64,000 nt of DNA from JANQHS01 sp965267505 (GCA_965267505.1 OZ254081.1:744001-808000), one strand, 5' to 3'; shown: positions 43,561 to 51,505, counted from the stretch's first letter. Notes: a model not told the origin generated them from the sequence alone. Translations and numbers: made by a program.

Positions 43561-44979
43561 ATGGAAAGTTCATACTCCAAAGAAGAACTAGCGCAGGAAT
43601 TCAGGAATATTCCCAGCACGGTAGGCCATGAAAATAAGAGGAAATGGATCTATCCCAAGAAACCCACTGGTTCCTGGCATTTCCGAAGAAGCATAGTAGC
43701 CTATTCCTTACTTCTTGCTTTTATCCTAATTCCATTTATCAAAGTTGGTGGAAATCCATTTTTTCTGATCAATATCATCGAACGGAAATTCATTTTGTTC
43801 GGAACAATCTTTTGGCCCCAGGACATTTACCTGATTGTGCTCGCCGGGCTGACTCTGATCGTATTCATCATTCTTTTTACGGCTGTATATGGAAGGGTAT
43901 TTTGCGGTTGGACCTGCCCGCAAACCATTCTGATGGAGATGGTCTTCCGCAAAGTCGAATATTTGATTGAAGGAGACTATAGACAGCAGATGAAATTGGC
44001 CAAGGCACCTTGGAATAGTGAAAAGATCTTAAAAAAGGGAAGCAAACAGACCATATTCATTTTGATCTCCCTTTTCATAGGCCATATTGCAATGGCCTAT
44101 ATTATTGGAATGGATGAAGTGAAAGTATTGATCTCTTCCTCCCCCCTTGATCATCCGGTTGGCTTTCTAAGTCTCTTGGCCTTTTCGGGAACATTCTATC
44201 TGGTGTTTGCTCGTGTAAGAGAGATCGTCTGTACGGTCCTGTGTCCTTATGGAAGACTGCAAAGTGTTCTTCTGAATCGTGAAAGCATGGTGGTGGCCTA
44301 CGATAATGTAAGGGGTGAACCAAGAGGAAAGATCAAAAGGAATCAAGAGAACTCTGCAAAAGGAGACTGTGTGGATTGCAAGCTTTGCGTCCAGGTTTGC
44401 CCAACCGGGATTGACATCCGAAACGGCACTCAAATGGAATGCATCAATTGTACAGCCTGCATAGATGCTTGCAATGATGTAATGGAAAAGGTGAGCAGAC
44501 CTAAGAACCTGATCCGCTTCGACTCTCTCGAAGGAATAGAGAACAAAAAAGGTTTCAAGTTCACAACTCGGGTCTTTGCATATTCATTTGTGCTCTTGAT
44601 CCTTACTATGGCCTTTGGATTCCTGATGACCCAAAGGGAAGAGGTGCAATCCACTATACTGAGGGTTCCCGGGCAACTCTTTCAAAAGAACGATGATGGT
44701 ACCATAGGCAACCTTTATAATATCCAGTTGGTCAATAAGACCTTTGAGGAGAAAAAGATCCACCTGGAATTGAAGACGGATTTCGATGGGGCCGTTTTAG
44801 AATTGATTGGAGAAACTGACCTCTTGTTAGACCCTCAGGAAAGTACTGAGGGAGTCTTTTTTGTGAAGATCCCTTCCTATGAACTAGGTCAAATGAAATC
44901 CAAGATCCAGATCGAGATCTATGAAGGAGGCAAATTGATTTCCAAGGAAACCACAAGTTTTATTTCACCAACAAAATGA
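43561..44979 (+). CDS. ccoG: Cytochrome c oxidase accessory protein CcoG (FixG)
   Basis: A 472-residue membrane iron-sulfur protein needed for cbb3 assembly, thought to reduce copper. Several membrane segments surround a cysteine motif (YGRVFCGWTCPQTILME), followed by two ferredoxin-like 4Fe-4S clusters: CVDCKLCVQVCPTGIDIR and CINCTACIDACNDVM. The C-terminal 120 residues are an Ig-like extracytoplasmic domain. It leads ccoG-ccoH-SafE and has an FNR-like site and -7 element upstream. Confidence 0.96.
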   Translation: MESSYSKEELAQEFRNIPSTVGHENKRKWIYPKKPTGSWHFRRSIVAYSLLLAFILIPFIKVGGNPFFLINIIERKFILFGTIFWPQDIYLIVLAGLTLIVFIILFTAVYGRVFCGWTCPQTILMEMVFRKVEYLIEGDYRQQMKLAKAPWNSEKILKKGSKQTIFILISLFIGHIAMAYIIGMDEVKVLISSSPLDHPVGFLSLLAFSGTFYLVFARVREIVCTVLCPYGRLQSVLLNRESMVVAYDNVRGEPRGKIKRNQENSAKGDCVDCKLCVQVCPTGIDIRNGTQMECINCTACIDACNDVMEKVSRPKNLIRFDSLEGIENKKGFKFTTRVFAYSFVLLILTMAFGFLMTQREEVQSTILRVPGQLFQKNDDGTIGNLYNIQLVNKTFEEKKIHLELKTDFDGAVLELIGETDLLLDPQESTEGVFFVKIPSYELGQMKSKIQIEIYEGGKLISKETTSFISPTK

Positions 44980-44983
44980 TCTT

Positions 44984-45418
44984 ATGAATTGGGGTTGGAA
45001 GATCGTATTAATATTTGCTGCCTTCATAGGACTGATGTTCTATTTCTTTACCAGAGCTCTTACCGTCGAGGACAATATGGTGAGGCCTGATTATTACCAG
45101 GAAGAATACCAGATCAATCAGATCCGGGAATGGAAATCAAATTATTTCAAGCTTGGAGAAGAGATCTCAGTTGAATACAACAAAAATGAATCTCTATTAA
45201 GGATCTCAGGACCATTAAAAATGGATTCTGGTAGTGTTTGGGTTTTCAGACCTTCTGATTCTCGAATGGACCAGAAGTTAAAAATATCATCGCCAAGTGA
45301 GGAGCCATTGACCTTCAAGGTCCACTCATTAAAAAAAGGGTATTGGAAGGTGATCCTCAATTGGAGTCTTAACGGGAAGGGATTTCAGGCCGAAAAGAGT
45401 TTTCAGATAAGGGAATGA
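44984..45418 (+). CDS. ccoH: FixH/CcoH family protein
   Basis: A 144-residue single-pass membrane protein. It opens MNWGWKIVLIFAAFIGLMFYFF, the typical FixH N-terminal anchor, followed by the motif VRPDYYQEE and a periplasmic beta-rich domain (GYWKVILNWSLNGKGF). FixH is required for cbb3 assembly with CcoI. It starts 4 nt after ccoG and overlaps the next gene by 4 bp. Confidence 0.9.
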   Translation: MNWGWKIVLIFAAFIGLMFYFFTRALTVEDNMVRPDYYQEEYQINQIREWKSNYFKLGEEISVEYNKNESLLRISGPLKMDSGSVWVFRPSDSRMDQKLKISSPSEEPLTFKVHSLKKGYWKVILNWSLNGKGFQAEKSFQIRE

Positions 45419-46119
45419 TCATTCCAGCTTTGATCCTTGGTTTTTTGGGGAGCCTTCATTGCATGGGAATGTGCTCTCCTCTTCTCATTTCTATTGCTCC
45501 AAAATTCCCAGGTTACCAATTCATTCCCTGGCATTTTCCTTATCACCTGGGCCGAATCCTGGTTTACGGATTTCTGGGAATAGGAATTGGTTTGATGGGC
45601 CAAGGACTCAACCTCGTGGGCTTCCAACAATGGACCTCAATTGGTTTAGGCCTCGTTATTCTTCTATCAATCACATTCCCCAAGATCAGATCTCAATATT
45701 CCGGTTATTCCGCCGCTTTGTTTTCTTTACCATCCTGGTTCAAGGATAGGTTTAACAAGGCATTTTCATATTCCTTTACCCTTTCGGCCATGATTTCCGG
45801 TGCACTAAACGGACTCCTTCCCTGCGGTTTGGTGTACCTTGCTCTCTCTTCTACTCTTGGATTAAGTGGGCCGAGAGAAGCTTTTATTTTCATGTCAGCA
45901 TTTGGTCTCGGTACACTTCCAGGACTATTGGCAATTCCAGTATTAATAAGAACAGCAGGAGTCCAAAAACTTAAGCTACCATTTCATCCAAGCACAGTTG
46001 CGGGCATTATGGCCGGGCTTTTTCTGATTTATCGTGGGTTAGGGTTTGGACTGGCAGGAAGCCCGGAACTAAATCTTCAAAACCTACGAGAGGCGATCAT
46101 CACCACCTGCGGCTTCTAA
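45415..46119 (+). CDS. SafE-like (COG2836-type) membrane protein of the cco cluster
   Basis: A 234-residue polytopic protein of the sulfite exporter TauE/SafE superfamily, of the sort usually found after ccoGH in Bacteroidota. It begins with FLGSLHCMGMCSPLLISIA, whose H-C-M-x-M-C cluster resembles a copper-binding site, then PYHLGRILVYGFLGIGIGLM. A second half-repeat has SGALNGLLPCGLVYLAL. The His/Met/Cys cluster and operon position suggest copper handling for oxidase assembly; sulfite export is unlikely. It overlaps ccoH by 4 bp. Confidence 0.85.
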   Translation: MIIPALILGFLGSLHCMGMCSPLLISIAPKFPGYQFIPWHFPYHLGRILVYGFLGIGIGLMGQGLNLVGFQQWTSIGLGLVILLSITFPKIRSQYSGYSAALFSLPSWFKDRFNKAFSYSFTLSAMISGALNGLLPCGLVYLALSSTLGLSGPREAFIFMSAFGLGTLPGLLAIPVLIRTAGVQKLKLPFHPSTVAGIMAGLFLIYRGLGFGLAGSPELNLQNLREAIITTCGF

Positions 46120-46123
46120 ATCC

Positions 46124-46135
46124 TGATAAGGATCA
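46124..46135. promoter_or_regulatory. FNR-like palindrome upstream of the second usp gene
   Basis: TGATAAGGATCA, flanked C...T, fits TGAT-N4-ATCA. It lies just after the SafE-like stop and 76 nt before the usp start. A -7-like TATTTTAA is at 46182-46189, which would put the site near -64. Confidence 0.55.
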
Positions 46136-46210
46136 TAAAAAGAAAAGATAGATTTAAGTATATCCAGCATAGGGAATGGTCTATTTTAAGGTTAGTAAAA
46201 TGTTTCGATT

Positions 46211-47071
46211 ATGGTTAACAAGATATTAGTCCCAACTGATTTTTCCCCATTAGCTGAATCCGCCTTAAAATTTGCAGTAGAGATCTCCAAAACCACTGGT
46301 GCAGGAATTCTATTGGCCCATGTGCTTGAACCACCTTCGGCAAGCTACGGTAGTCTTGATGTTTCCGGGCAGATCGAAACCGAGCAACAGATCAATGAGG
46401 AAATGATATTCACCAAGGTTCTTGTGGACAGGGTAAAACTTAATCTTCAAAAACTCAGTCAAGAGTATTCAAAGGAAGGAGCGAAAGTTCATTACAAAGT
46501 TTATTTCGACTCCCCTTATAAAGGAATAATGGACCGGGTTACGGAGGATGACGTTGATTTGATCATAATGGGGACAAAGGGAGCTACTGGCATGAGAGAG
46601 ATCCTGGTTGGATCCAATGCTGAAAAGGTTGTAAGAAATGCCAAAGTGCCTGTTATTGCCATCAAATCTGAAACCGATATTCATTCTCCTAAGAAGCTAG
46701 TTCTTGCCAGTGATTTCAGCGAAGACCTTGATAAGGCTATGCATTTTATCGTTGATTTTCAAAAACTAATGAAGGCCGAAATCCATCTCCTAAGGATCAA
46801 CACTCCAAATGATTTTCACAATTCAAGGAGCCTACATAAGATAATGAACGATTTTGCAAAAAGGCATTCATTGAGCGACTGGCATAAACATATCTATTGC
46901 GATGTAGTTGAGGAGGATGGGATTATTTACTTTTCTGAAGAGATCGATGCGGATATGATCATCATGCCAACACATGGAAGAAAAGGAATCACCCACTTGC
47001 TTGGAGGTTCAGTAAGTGAGGATGTGGTGAATCATAGTAAGAGGCCCGTGATGACTTTAAAGATCAAATAA
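46211..47071 (+). CDS. Universal stress protein, tandem UspA domains
   Basis: A 286-residue protein with two Usp domains. Domain one: KILVPTDFSPLAESALKFAV to DLIIMGTKGATGMREILVGSNAEKVV with a complete ATP-binding motif. Domain two (about 155-286): KLVLASDFSEDLDKAM to DMIIMPTHGRKGITHLLGGSVSEDVV, also with a G-x2-G-x9-G(S) motif. Both halves look able to bind nucleotide, unlike the other usp in this window. An FNR-like site lies upstream. The end overlaps the convergent zinc-ribbon gene by 8 bp. Confidence 0.94.
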   Translation: MVNKILVPTDFSPLAESALKFAVEISKTTGAGILLAHVLEPPSASYGSLDVSGQIETEQQINEEMIFTKVLVDRVKLNLQKLSQEYSKEGAKVHYKVYFDSPYKGIMDRVTEDDVDLIIMGTKGATGMREILVGSNAEKVVRNAKVPVIAIKSETDIHSPKKLVLASDFSEDLDKAMHFIVDFQKLMKAEIHLLRINTPNDFHNSRSLHKIMNDFAKRHSLSDWHKHIYCDVVEEDGIIYFSEEIDADMIIMPTHGRKGITHLLGGSVSEDVVNHSKRPVMTLKIK

Positions 47072-47438
47072 TCGGGGAATCAATTAGAATTATCCGGTCC
47101 ATTGGACCTAAATAATATCCCTTTTCATAGCAAAATATGAGTTTGTTTCCATGCTCGTCATTCTCTACATGTGTGAAAAATCTAAAGTCAAATCCTCTTT
47201 TTTTGAGTATTTGCGTGTTTAATCTTTCCTCTCCTTCCTCCATGGCCTTTTTTAGAAGAAACCTGTTCTTTTTTAAGATTCTATCTATTTTCTGAACAGA
47301 ACGGTTTTTTGAGGAATAGATCCGATTATGGTAAGATGCTCGGCATTGATCGGTACAAAACTTTTTATCCGATCTACCTACAAGGGCTTGCTCACATTCC
47401 TTGCAGCGACGTTCCGCATTTGGGTTGGATAAATACAT
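47064..47438 (-). CDS. Small N-terminal zinc-ribbon protein, function unknown
   Basis: A 124-residue protein. Four cysteines near the N-terminus (RRCKECEQAL and KKFCTDQCRASYHNR) form a C-x2-C-x12-C-x3-C zinc-ribbon-like motif, followed by a basic helical stretch (KNRSVQKIDRILKKNRFLLKKAM) and a beta-rich C-terminus (FRFFTHVENDEHGNKLIFCYEKGYYLG). The layout suggests nucleic-acid binding, but that is inference. The 3' end overlaps usp by 8 bp. The 224-bp stretch between this gene and ssb shows no gene; it should hold both divergent promoters. Confidence 0.75.
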   Translation of the reverse strand: MYLSNPNAERRCKECEQALVGRSDKKFCTDQCRASYHNRIYSSKNRSVQKIDRILKKNRFLLKKAMEEGEERLNTQILKKRGFDFRFFTHVENDEHGNKLIFCYEKGYYLGPMDRIILIDSPII

Positions 47439-47662
47439 TTCAAAGACTTTTCCTCAAGCTAGGAAGTTCCTAAAAAACCCAGGGCATCCAATTGGTGAAT
47501 GGCATCATTGAATTGCTTATCACCCAACTCAATCTAAGAAACCCCTTACTCACTAAAAGCAGCCACCATAAAAACGAAACTATACGGATATCTAACGCTT
47601 GGCTATTTCCAATGGATTCTTTTTGATCTGCCCCTAAGGGCTATTAATCAAAATAAATAGAC

Positions 47663-48004
47663 ATGAATAATCTTAGAAACAAAGTACAATTGATCGGAAA
47701 CCTAGGTGCTGACCCGGAAGTAAAAGAGATCTCGAATGGAAAGAAGATGGCCAAGTTCACTATGGCTACTAATGAGGCGTACAGGAATTCCTCCGGTGAG
47801 CGTATTCAGGAAACTCAATGGCATAACCTTGTGGCCTGGGGTCCAAGAGCGGTATTTGCTGAAAAATTCTTAGGAAAAGGGAAAGAGGTAGCCTTAGAGG
47901 GAAAGCTGGTTCACCGCAACTATGAAGACAAGAACGGTGTAAAACGCTACGTAACAGAAATTCAGGTTAGTGACTTCTTGATGTTAGGTAAAAAAGAAGC
48001 CTGA
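47663..48004 (+). CDS. ssb: Single-stranded DNA-binding protein, short form without acidic tail
   Basis: A 113-residue OB-fold protein starting NNLRNKVQLIGNLGADPEVK and containing KFTMATNEAYRN, QWHNLVAWG and GKEVALEGKLVHRNYEDKNGVKRY, all classical SSB. It stops right after the OB-fold (FLMLGKKEA), lacking the linker and the DDDLPF-like tip that recruits repair and replication partners. It may therefore be a secondary SSB, with the main one elsewhere. The stop codon lies inside an intrinsic terminator stem. Confidence 0.94.
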   Translation: MNNLRNKVQLIGNLGADPEVKEISNGKKMAKFTMATNEAYRNSSGERIQETQWHNLVAWGPRAVFAEKFLGKGKEVALEGKLVHRNYEDKNGVKRYVTEIQVSDFLMLGKKEA

Positions 48005-48027
48005 GCTTTTGGCCCAGGCTTTCTTTT
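47997..48027 (+). terminator. Intrinsic terminator overlapping the ssb stop codon
   Basis: AAGCCTGAGC-TTTTG-GCCCAGGCTT forms a stem of about nine pairs with one mismatch, followed by TCTTTT. The ssb stop TGA (48002-48004) is part of the ascending arm. Confidence 0.75.
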
Positions 48028-48047
48028 CATCAAATGGGAGCGAGGGA

Positions 48048-48623
48048 TCATCCTCCTCCCATTTTATTCATTTCAGCGTCAAAAGTCTGCTTAAACTTCT
48101 CATAATCATAGTCGATCTTCAACCTCTGATCATTTGAAAGTCTTTCATTGTATTCTGAAACCAAATCGCTAGCAGAAAGCTCGATGGCAATGTAAGTCTT
48201 GTACTTACCTTCCGCTGTCTTCATCAGCTTCTCGCAAATGACTTTTGTACCGGTGATCTTTTGATTTACCACCTCACGATTCAACTGCTCGAACCTCTCT
48301 TCAACTTCCTCGACGTTATTGAACTCTCTTGAATTTACGTAGTTGTCAGTAACAGCCTTTACGGTTGTAGAAATAGAAGCCGCAAGCTCGGCTCTGGCGT
48401 TTGCCAAGGCTTTCTTTTTAGAAGTAACCTGGTCGGCACTTTCGCCAATAGAATTTGATCTGAAAGCATCATTAGTGGTGAAAAATTCTGATCCTGAGCA
48501 AGGAACAATAATCTCAGTCTCACCAGCAGGCTTAGGACTGGATTGCTCGCCTTTACACCCGTAGAGGAATACTCCCGCTGCAAGCAAAAGGCTCGGTAGA
48601 TATAAGTATCTCATTGTTTTCAT
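48048..48623 (-). CDS. LPP20-like lipoprotein
   Basis: A 191-residue predicted lipoprotein (signal SLLLAAGVFLYGC with lipobox near residue 23). The body has the LPP20-type core: ALANARAELAASISTTVKAV, a helix that follows a short beta region, and later KTYIAIELSASDLVSEYNERL. The C-terminus is helical and charged and ends GGG. The family occurs in the cell envelope; its molecular role is unknown. It lies downstream of a larger LPP20-like lipoprotein gene on the same strand, 57 bp apart, with a -7-like TAGATTTG (48674-48667) between. Confidence 0.75.
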   Translation of the reverse strand: MKTMRYLYLPSLLLAAGVFLYGCKGEQSSPKPAGETEIIVPCSGSEFFTTNDAFRSNSIGESADQVTSKKKALANARAELAASISTTVKAVTDNYVNSREFNNVEEVEERFEQLNREVVNQKITGTKVICEKLMKTAEGKYKTYIAIELSASDLVSEYNERLSNDQRLKIDYDYEKFKQTFDAEMNKMGGG

Positions 48624-48680
48624 AACGTCATTGTTTGATGGTTTGAATATAAAACAAATTCTTTGCCAAATCTAAATCGG

Positions 48681-50066
48681 CTACCTCAATATGGACTCAA
48701 TCAGCTCCGGTAAAATCTCATTTTCAAGCTTTTTTGATCCTTCTTTATAGGCCTGGCGTGCACTTCTATCAAAATCATTGCTATAGCCTTTTAAACCTGA
48801 AAATCCTCCCTGGTATACCTGATCTCCTGATTTAACATTGATAGCAGAGATCTCCAGGTTCGCATAGCTTATGCATGTACTTCCCGATTGACTTCCCTTG
48901 TCTATACTTCCTTTGATTTCCATTTTCAGATCCGCCCCCTTTGCTTCTTTAGAAAGAGAAAAGCCTGCATCGGTTAAGGAGGATTTGATCAAGCTTCCAT
49001 AGGACATGGAATTACTGGGTTTCTCAAAGACAAGATCCTCAGAAGAAAGAAAGATCACAGGTCGTTCGATCTCAAACTCAACAAAGACCTGCGGCTGAAC
49101 AAGGGTCTTTAAAACTTTTACCGATAACTGACTCTCATCATCCCCCAGGAAAACCGAAGGATCTACAGCAACCCTGAGTTTTTGAAGTGCACTTCTTGAA
49201 TCTATCCTGGAAACAAGAACATTCGCATTGCCTTTGGCATCACTATAATAGGAAGGGTGGACGTCTCCTTGTCCTACAGAAAAACCAGCCCTTAGGGGAA
49301 TTCCCTCCAGGATAGTAGAATCAGATTCTTTTGAAACGCTAACCGGAATCTTCAATCCCTCATTAAGGATCCTTCCTGTTTTGATCTTTTTCTGAGGAGT
49401 CGTGACCCTGACCCTATTTACGGTTGCTTGAAGTCTTGTAAATATTTCCACACCCAATAAAACCTCATTTCCGTTCATTTCTACCCTAATGGGTTCTCCC
49501 AGGAATTTCTCAAGGGATTTAAAGCTTTTTGCATAAAAATTCAAAGCCTGGGCTATCTCTCCTCTTTGCTCCTCCCCTTCAGCATTTCGGCGAAACTGCT
49601 GAGCCAGATCTATGGCATCCTGCCTTTGCTGCTCTTTGAGCATTGCATAGCGGGATTTTGAAAGTCTATAATAGACCCAATAGCCCTCCTCATTCTCATA
49701 GCTCCCCACTTGCTCAAAATCCTGGATCTCTTCGGCAGTAGAGGTTTGGATCATATTCTCGTATTCCTCTTTGAATTCGTTGTCTTTGTCTACCTGAGTA
49801 AGGATAGAAGAACTTGAGACATTCACCTTGATCTCAGAGATCAGGTCCTGAAGGGCACCCTTTTTAGCTATTTGGGTATAATTTCCATCGCTCTTTGACG
49901 AATAACCTATACCTACATAGTAACCAGGGTCTGTTTCTCCCCCTGAAAGCCAATAGGGTTTTTCATCTTCTTTTACCTCAGAAGCACCCTGATTTCCTTT
50001 ACAGGAAAACAATACCCCAAGGAGAAGGATGTAGGAAAAAAATGTCGGAATTGATCTCATATCCAC
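48681..50066 (-). CDS. LPP20-domain lipoprotein, larger paralogue
   Basis: A 461-residue predicted lipoprotein (signal ILLLGVLFSC, acylated Cys near residue 22). After the signal comes PYWLSGGETDPGYYVGIGYSS and KKGALQDLISEIKVNVSSSS, an LPP20 core; EEGYWVYYRLSKSRYAML closes it. The second half is beta-rich (about 210-340) and ends with a DUF-like segment (SLIKSSLTDAGFSLSKEAKGADLKMEIKG within 350-400) resembling the second LPP20/FlgT-like domain. It probably acts in the periplasm at the outer membrane. Its partner gene follows on the same strand. Confidence 0.75.
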   Translation of the reverse strand: MDMRSIPTFFSYILLLGVLFSCKGNQGASEVKEDEKPYWLSGGETDPGYYVGIGYSSKSDGNYTQIAKKGALQDLISEIKVNVSSSSILTQVDKDNEFKEEYENMIQTSTAEEIQDFEQVGSYENEEGYWVYYRLSKSRYAMLKEQQRQDAIDLAQQFRRNAEGEEQRGEIAQALNFYAKSFKSLEKFLGEPIRVEMNGNEVLLGVEIFTRLQATVNRVRVTTPQKKIKTGRILNEGLKIPVSVSKESDSTILEGIPLRAGFSVGQGDVHPSYYSDAKGNANVLVSRIDSRSALQKLRVAVDPSVFLGDDESQLSVKVLKTLVQPQVFVEFEIERPVIFLSSEDLVFEKPSNSMSYGSLIKSSLTDAGFSLSKEAKGADLKMEIKGSIDKGSQSGSTCISYANLEISAINVKSGDQVYQGGFSGLKGYSNDFDRSARQAYKEGSKKLENEILPELIESILR

Positions 50067-50238
50067 CGATAAACAAATCTTAGGCCGAAGTTAAAGAAAG
50101 CTTCAGCCTGCCCAAATGAAATTTTCATTAAACGGGAATAAAAGTGCACCCCAGTACTCGGCGTGCAGGCCTAGCATAAGTGGATCTGTTCACGACACAT
50201 AGCTAGCTCAAAAAATTGCAAAAGGGATAGTAAGTAAA

Positions 50239-50269
50239 TTGTTTGCCATGAATTTCACCTTTACCTTTG
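50239..50269 (+). promoter_or_regulatory. Promoter of tRNA-Arg (TTG-N20-TACCTTTG)
   Basis: TTG at 50239-50241, a 20-nt spacer and TACCTTTG at 50262-50269 fit the Bacteroidota consensus. The element ends 10 nt before the mature tRNA 5' end. Confidence 0.7.
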
Positions 50270-50279
50270 CGCTCTCATT

Positions 50280-50353
50280 GGACCCGTGGCCTAACTGGAT
50301 ATGGCACCTGACTACGGATCAGGAGATTGGGGGTTCGAATCCCTCCGGGTTCA
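50280..50353 (+). tRNA. tRNA-Arg (ACG anticodon)
   Basis: A 74-nt cloverleaf. The acceptor stem GGACCCG pairs with CGGGTTC (one G-U), with discriminator A at 50353. The anticodon stem CCTGA/TCAGG encloses loop CTACGGA, giving anticodon ACG (read as ICG, for CGN arginine codons). The T arm has GGTTCGAATCC. The 3' CCA is not encoded. Confidence 0.95.
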
Positions 50354-50364
50354 CGAAGAGAACT

Positions 50365-50395
50365 AAGCTTGTCGCATAGCGACAGGCTTTTTTTG
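50365..50395 (+). terminator. Intrinsic terminator after tRNA-Arg
   Basis: AAGCTTGTCGC-ATA-GCGACAGGCTT is an 11-bp stem with one G-U pair, followed by a T tract interrupted once. It begins 12 nt after the tRNA. Confidence 0.9.
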
Positions 50396-50740
50396 TTTCA
50401 GAGTGAATTGAATTTATTCAATGAAGCGAAGAAGCAAAAAAGGCTTCACGATCGAAGATCGGAAGCTTTGTTTTCGGAATTCGAAAATAATTATCCCGTG
50501 GTAGTGTTTAACCCCTATGATAAGATGGATTCACTAAAAGCATTTACATTCCCACGAACCCATACACCCTCCTCAAAAATTTCAATTCGTTTTGTCCCAA
50601 TCACTCAAAGGCCCCAGAAACTAATTGATAGCCTCCGTTTTCTAATTCTCATGTACAATTTCTTTTTTGGAGTCTTAGGTTAAAGAATATGTCTGCTGGC
50701 TTGGCTCGACAATATGTTTATTATCAAAAACCGTTGAGCT
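50396..50740. other. Gene-poor stretch downstream of tRNA-Arg
   Basis: No supported gene. A plus-strand open frame of 118 codons crosses it but starts inside the tRNA (50327) and runs through the terminator, so it is judged an artefact. The stretch contains several short GAAGC/GCTTC inverted words around 50420-50470 but no transposase remnant I recognise. Confidence 0.5.
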
Positions 50741-51253
50741 ATGAAAACAAATAATTATTTAACCCTAATGGGAGTCTTGTTATTGACTCCTGTCTTTTTT
50801 TGTTGTAATCCAACACCAGATCAACCTCCCCAAAAAGTGACGATTCTTTCTTATTCAGAAATGAAGGTAGCCTTAGATTTTCTTAGCGATATTGAGATGT
50901 CACAAGACTCATCGGTAACCGTCGAGCAACTTTATGATTCCACAGGAAATGCCATTCTTCGAGTAGTCTCAACTTATCCTATTGCCGGAAGAATATACTA
51001 TGACAAAAATGGTGAAATGTTACCTCCCGATGAGTCGAAGGTAGCCTTTAGTAGTATGGCAGTTGGTTTGGTACTTAAATGCACCCGTACCTGCTTTGGG
51101 ATTATTGGAGGAGGGTGTAGTCCAACGGGTTGTAAGGTAATTGCAAGTCAGGGCAAATGTTCATCTCATTTATGCGGTGCGGGTTGTGATGGACCAGGAT
51201 CCTGCAAGTTTGATGTTTCGAATGGATTTGGTGGTGAAAGATATATTCATTAA
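50741..51253 (+). CDS. Cysteine-rich exported (possibly lipo-) protein, function unknown
   Basis: A 170-residue protein with a hydrophobic signal (LTLMGVLLLTPVFFCCNPTP); the FFCC may be a lipobox. The middle (residues about 30-110) is charged and mixed in structure. The last 50 residues carry eight cysteines with spacing C-x3-C-x7-C-x4-C-x8-C-x4-C-x3-C-x5-C among glycines (GIIGGGCSPTGC, CGAGCDGPGSC), suggesting a disulfide-knotted or metal-binding tail exposed outside the cytoplasm. No family recognised. It stands alone in a sparse region beside a tRNA, so recent acquisition is possible. Confidence 0.65.
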   Translation: MKTNNYLTLMGVLLLTPVFFCCNPTPDQPPQKVTILSYSEMKVALDFLSDIEMSQDSSVTVEQLYDSTGNAILRVVSTYPIAGRIYYDKNGEMLPPDESKVAFSSMAVGLVLKCTRTCFGIIGGGCSPTGCKVIASQGKCSSHLCGAGCDGPGSCKFDVSNGFGGERYIH

Positions 51254-51449
51254 AAATCAATAATTAGGAAGAATATTTCTAAAGAGTACAGATCCATTCT
51301 TTACTAACTAAACTAAACTTAGGTTATTTCTACCGGTCTTAGTACGTATCTGATTCAGTGAACAGGCGGAGTTTTAACAAGGTGGTCCTTATAAGCTTTC
51401 GCTGAGTATCCTTGTGCTAAGCTAAATAGAGTTTTAATAAACCCATGAG

Positions 51450-51480
51450 GCCCTGGTGAGAGATCTACAGGGCTTTTTTA
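51450..51480 (+). terminator. Intrinsic terminator in the gap before a small secreted protein
   Basis: GCCCTG (51450-51455), a 12-nt loop and CAGGGC (51468-51473) followed by six T residues. It lies almost 200 nt after the end of the preceding gene, with no coding region in between, and 26 nt before the next start. Confidence 0.65.
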
Positions 51481-51505
51481 TTTTGGAATCTAAACCCATA
51501 CAACT

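Noticed and set aside
50420..50475. Clustered GAAGC/GCTTC words after tRNA-Arg, considered as an att site or mobile-element end
   Set aside because: No duplicate of the tRNA 3' end, integrase or element boundary is visible nearby.
50327..50683. Open frame of 118 codons on the plus strand
   Set aside because: It begins inside tRNA-Arg and passes through the tRNA terminator; the encoded residues match no family I recognise.
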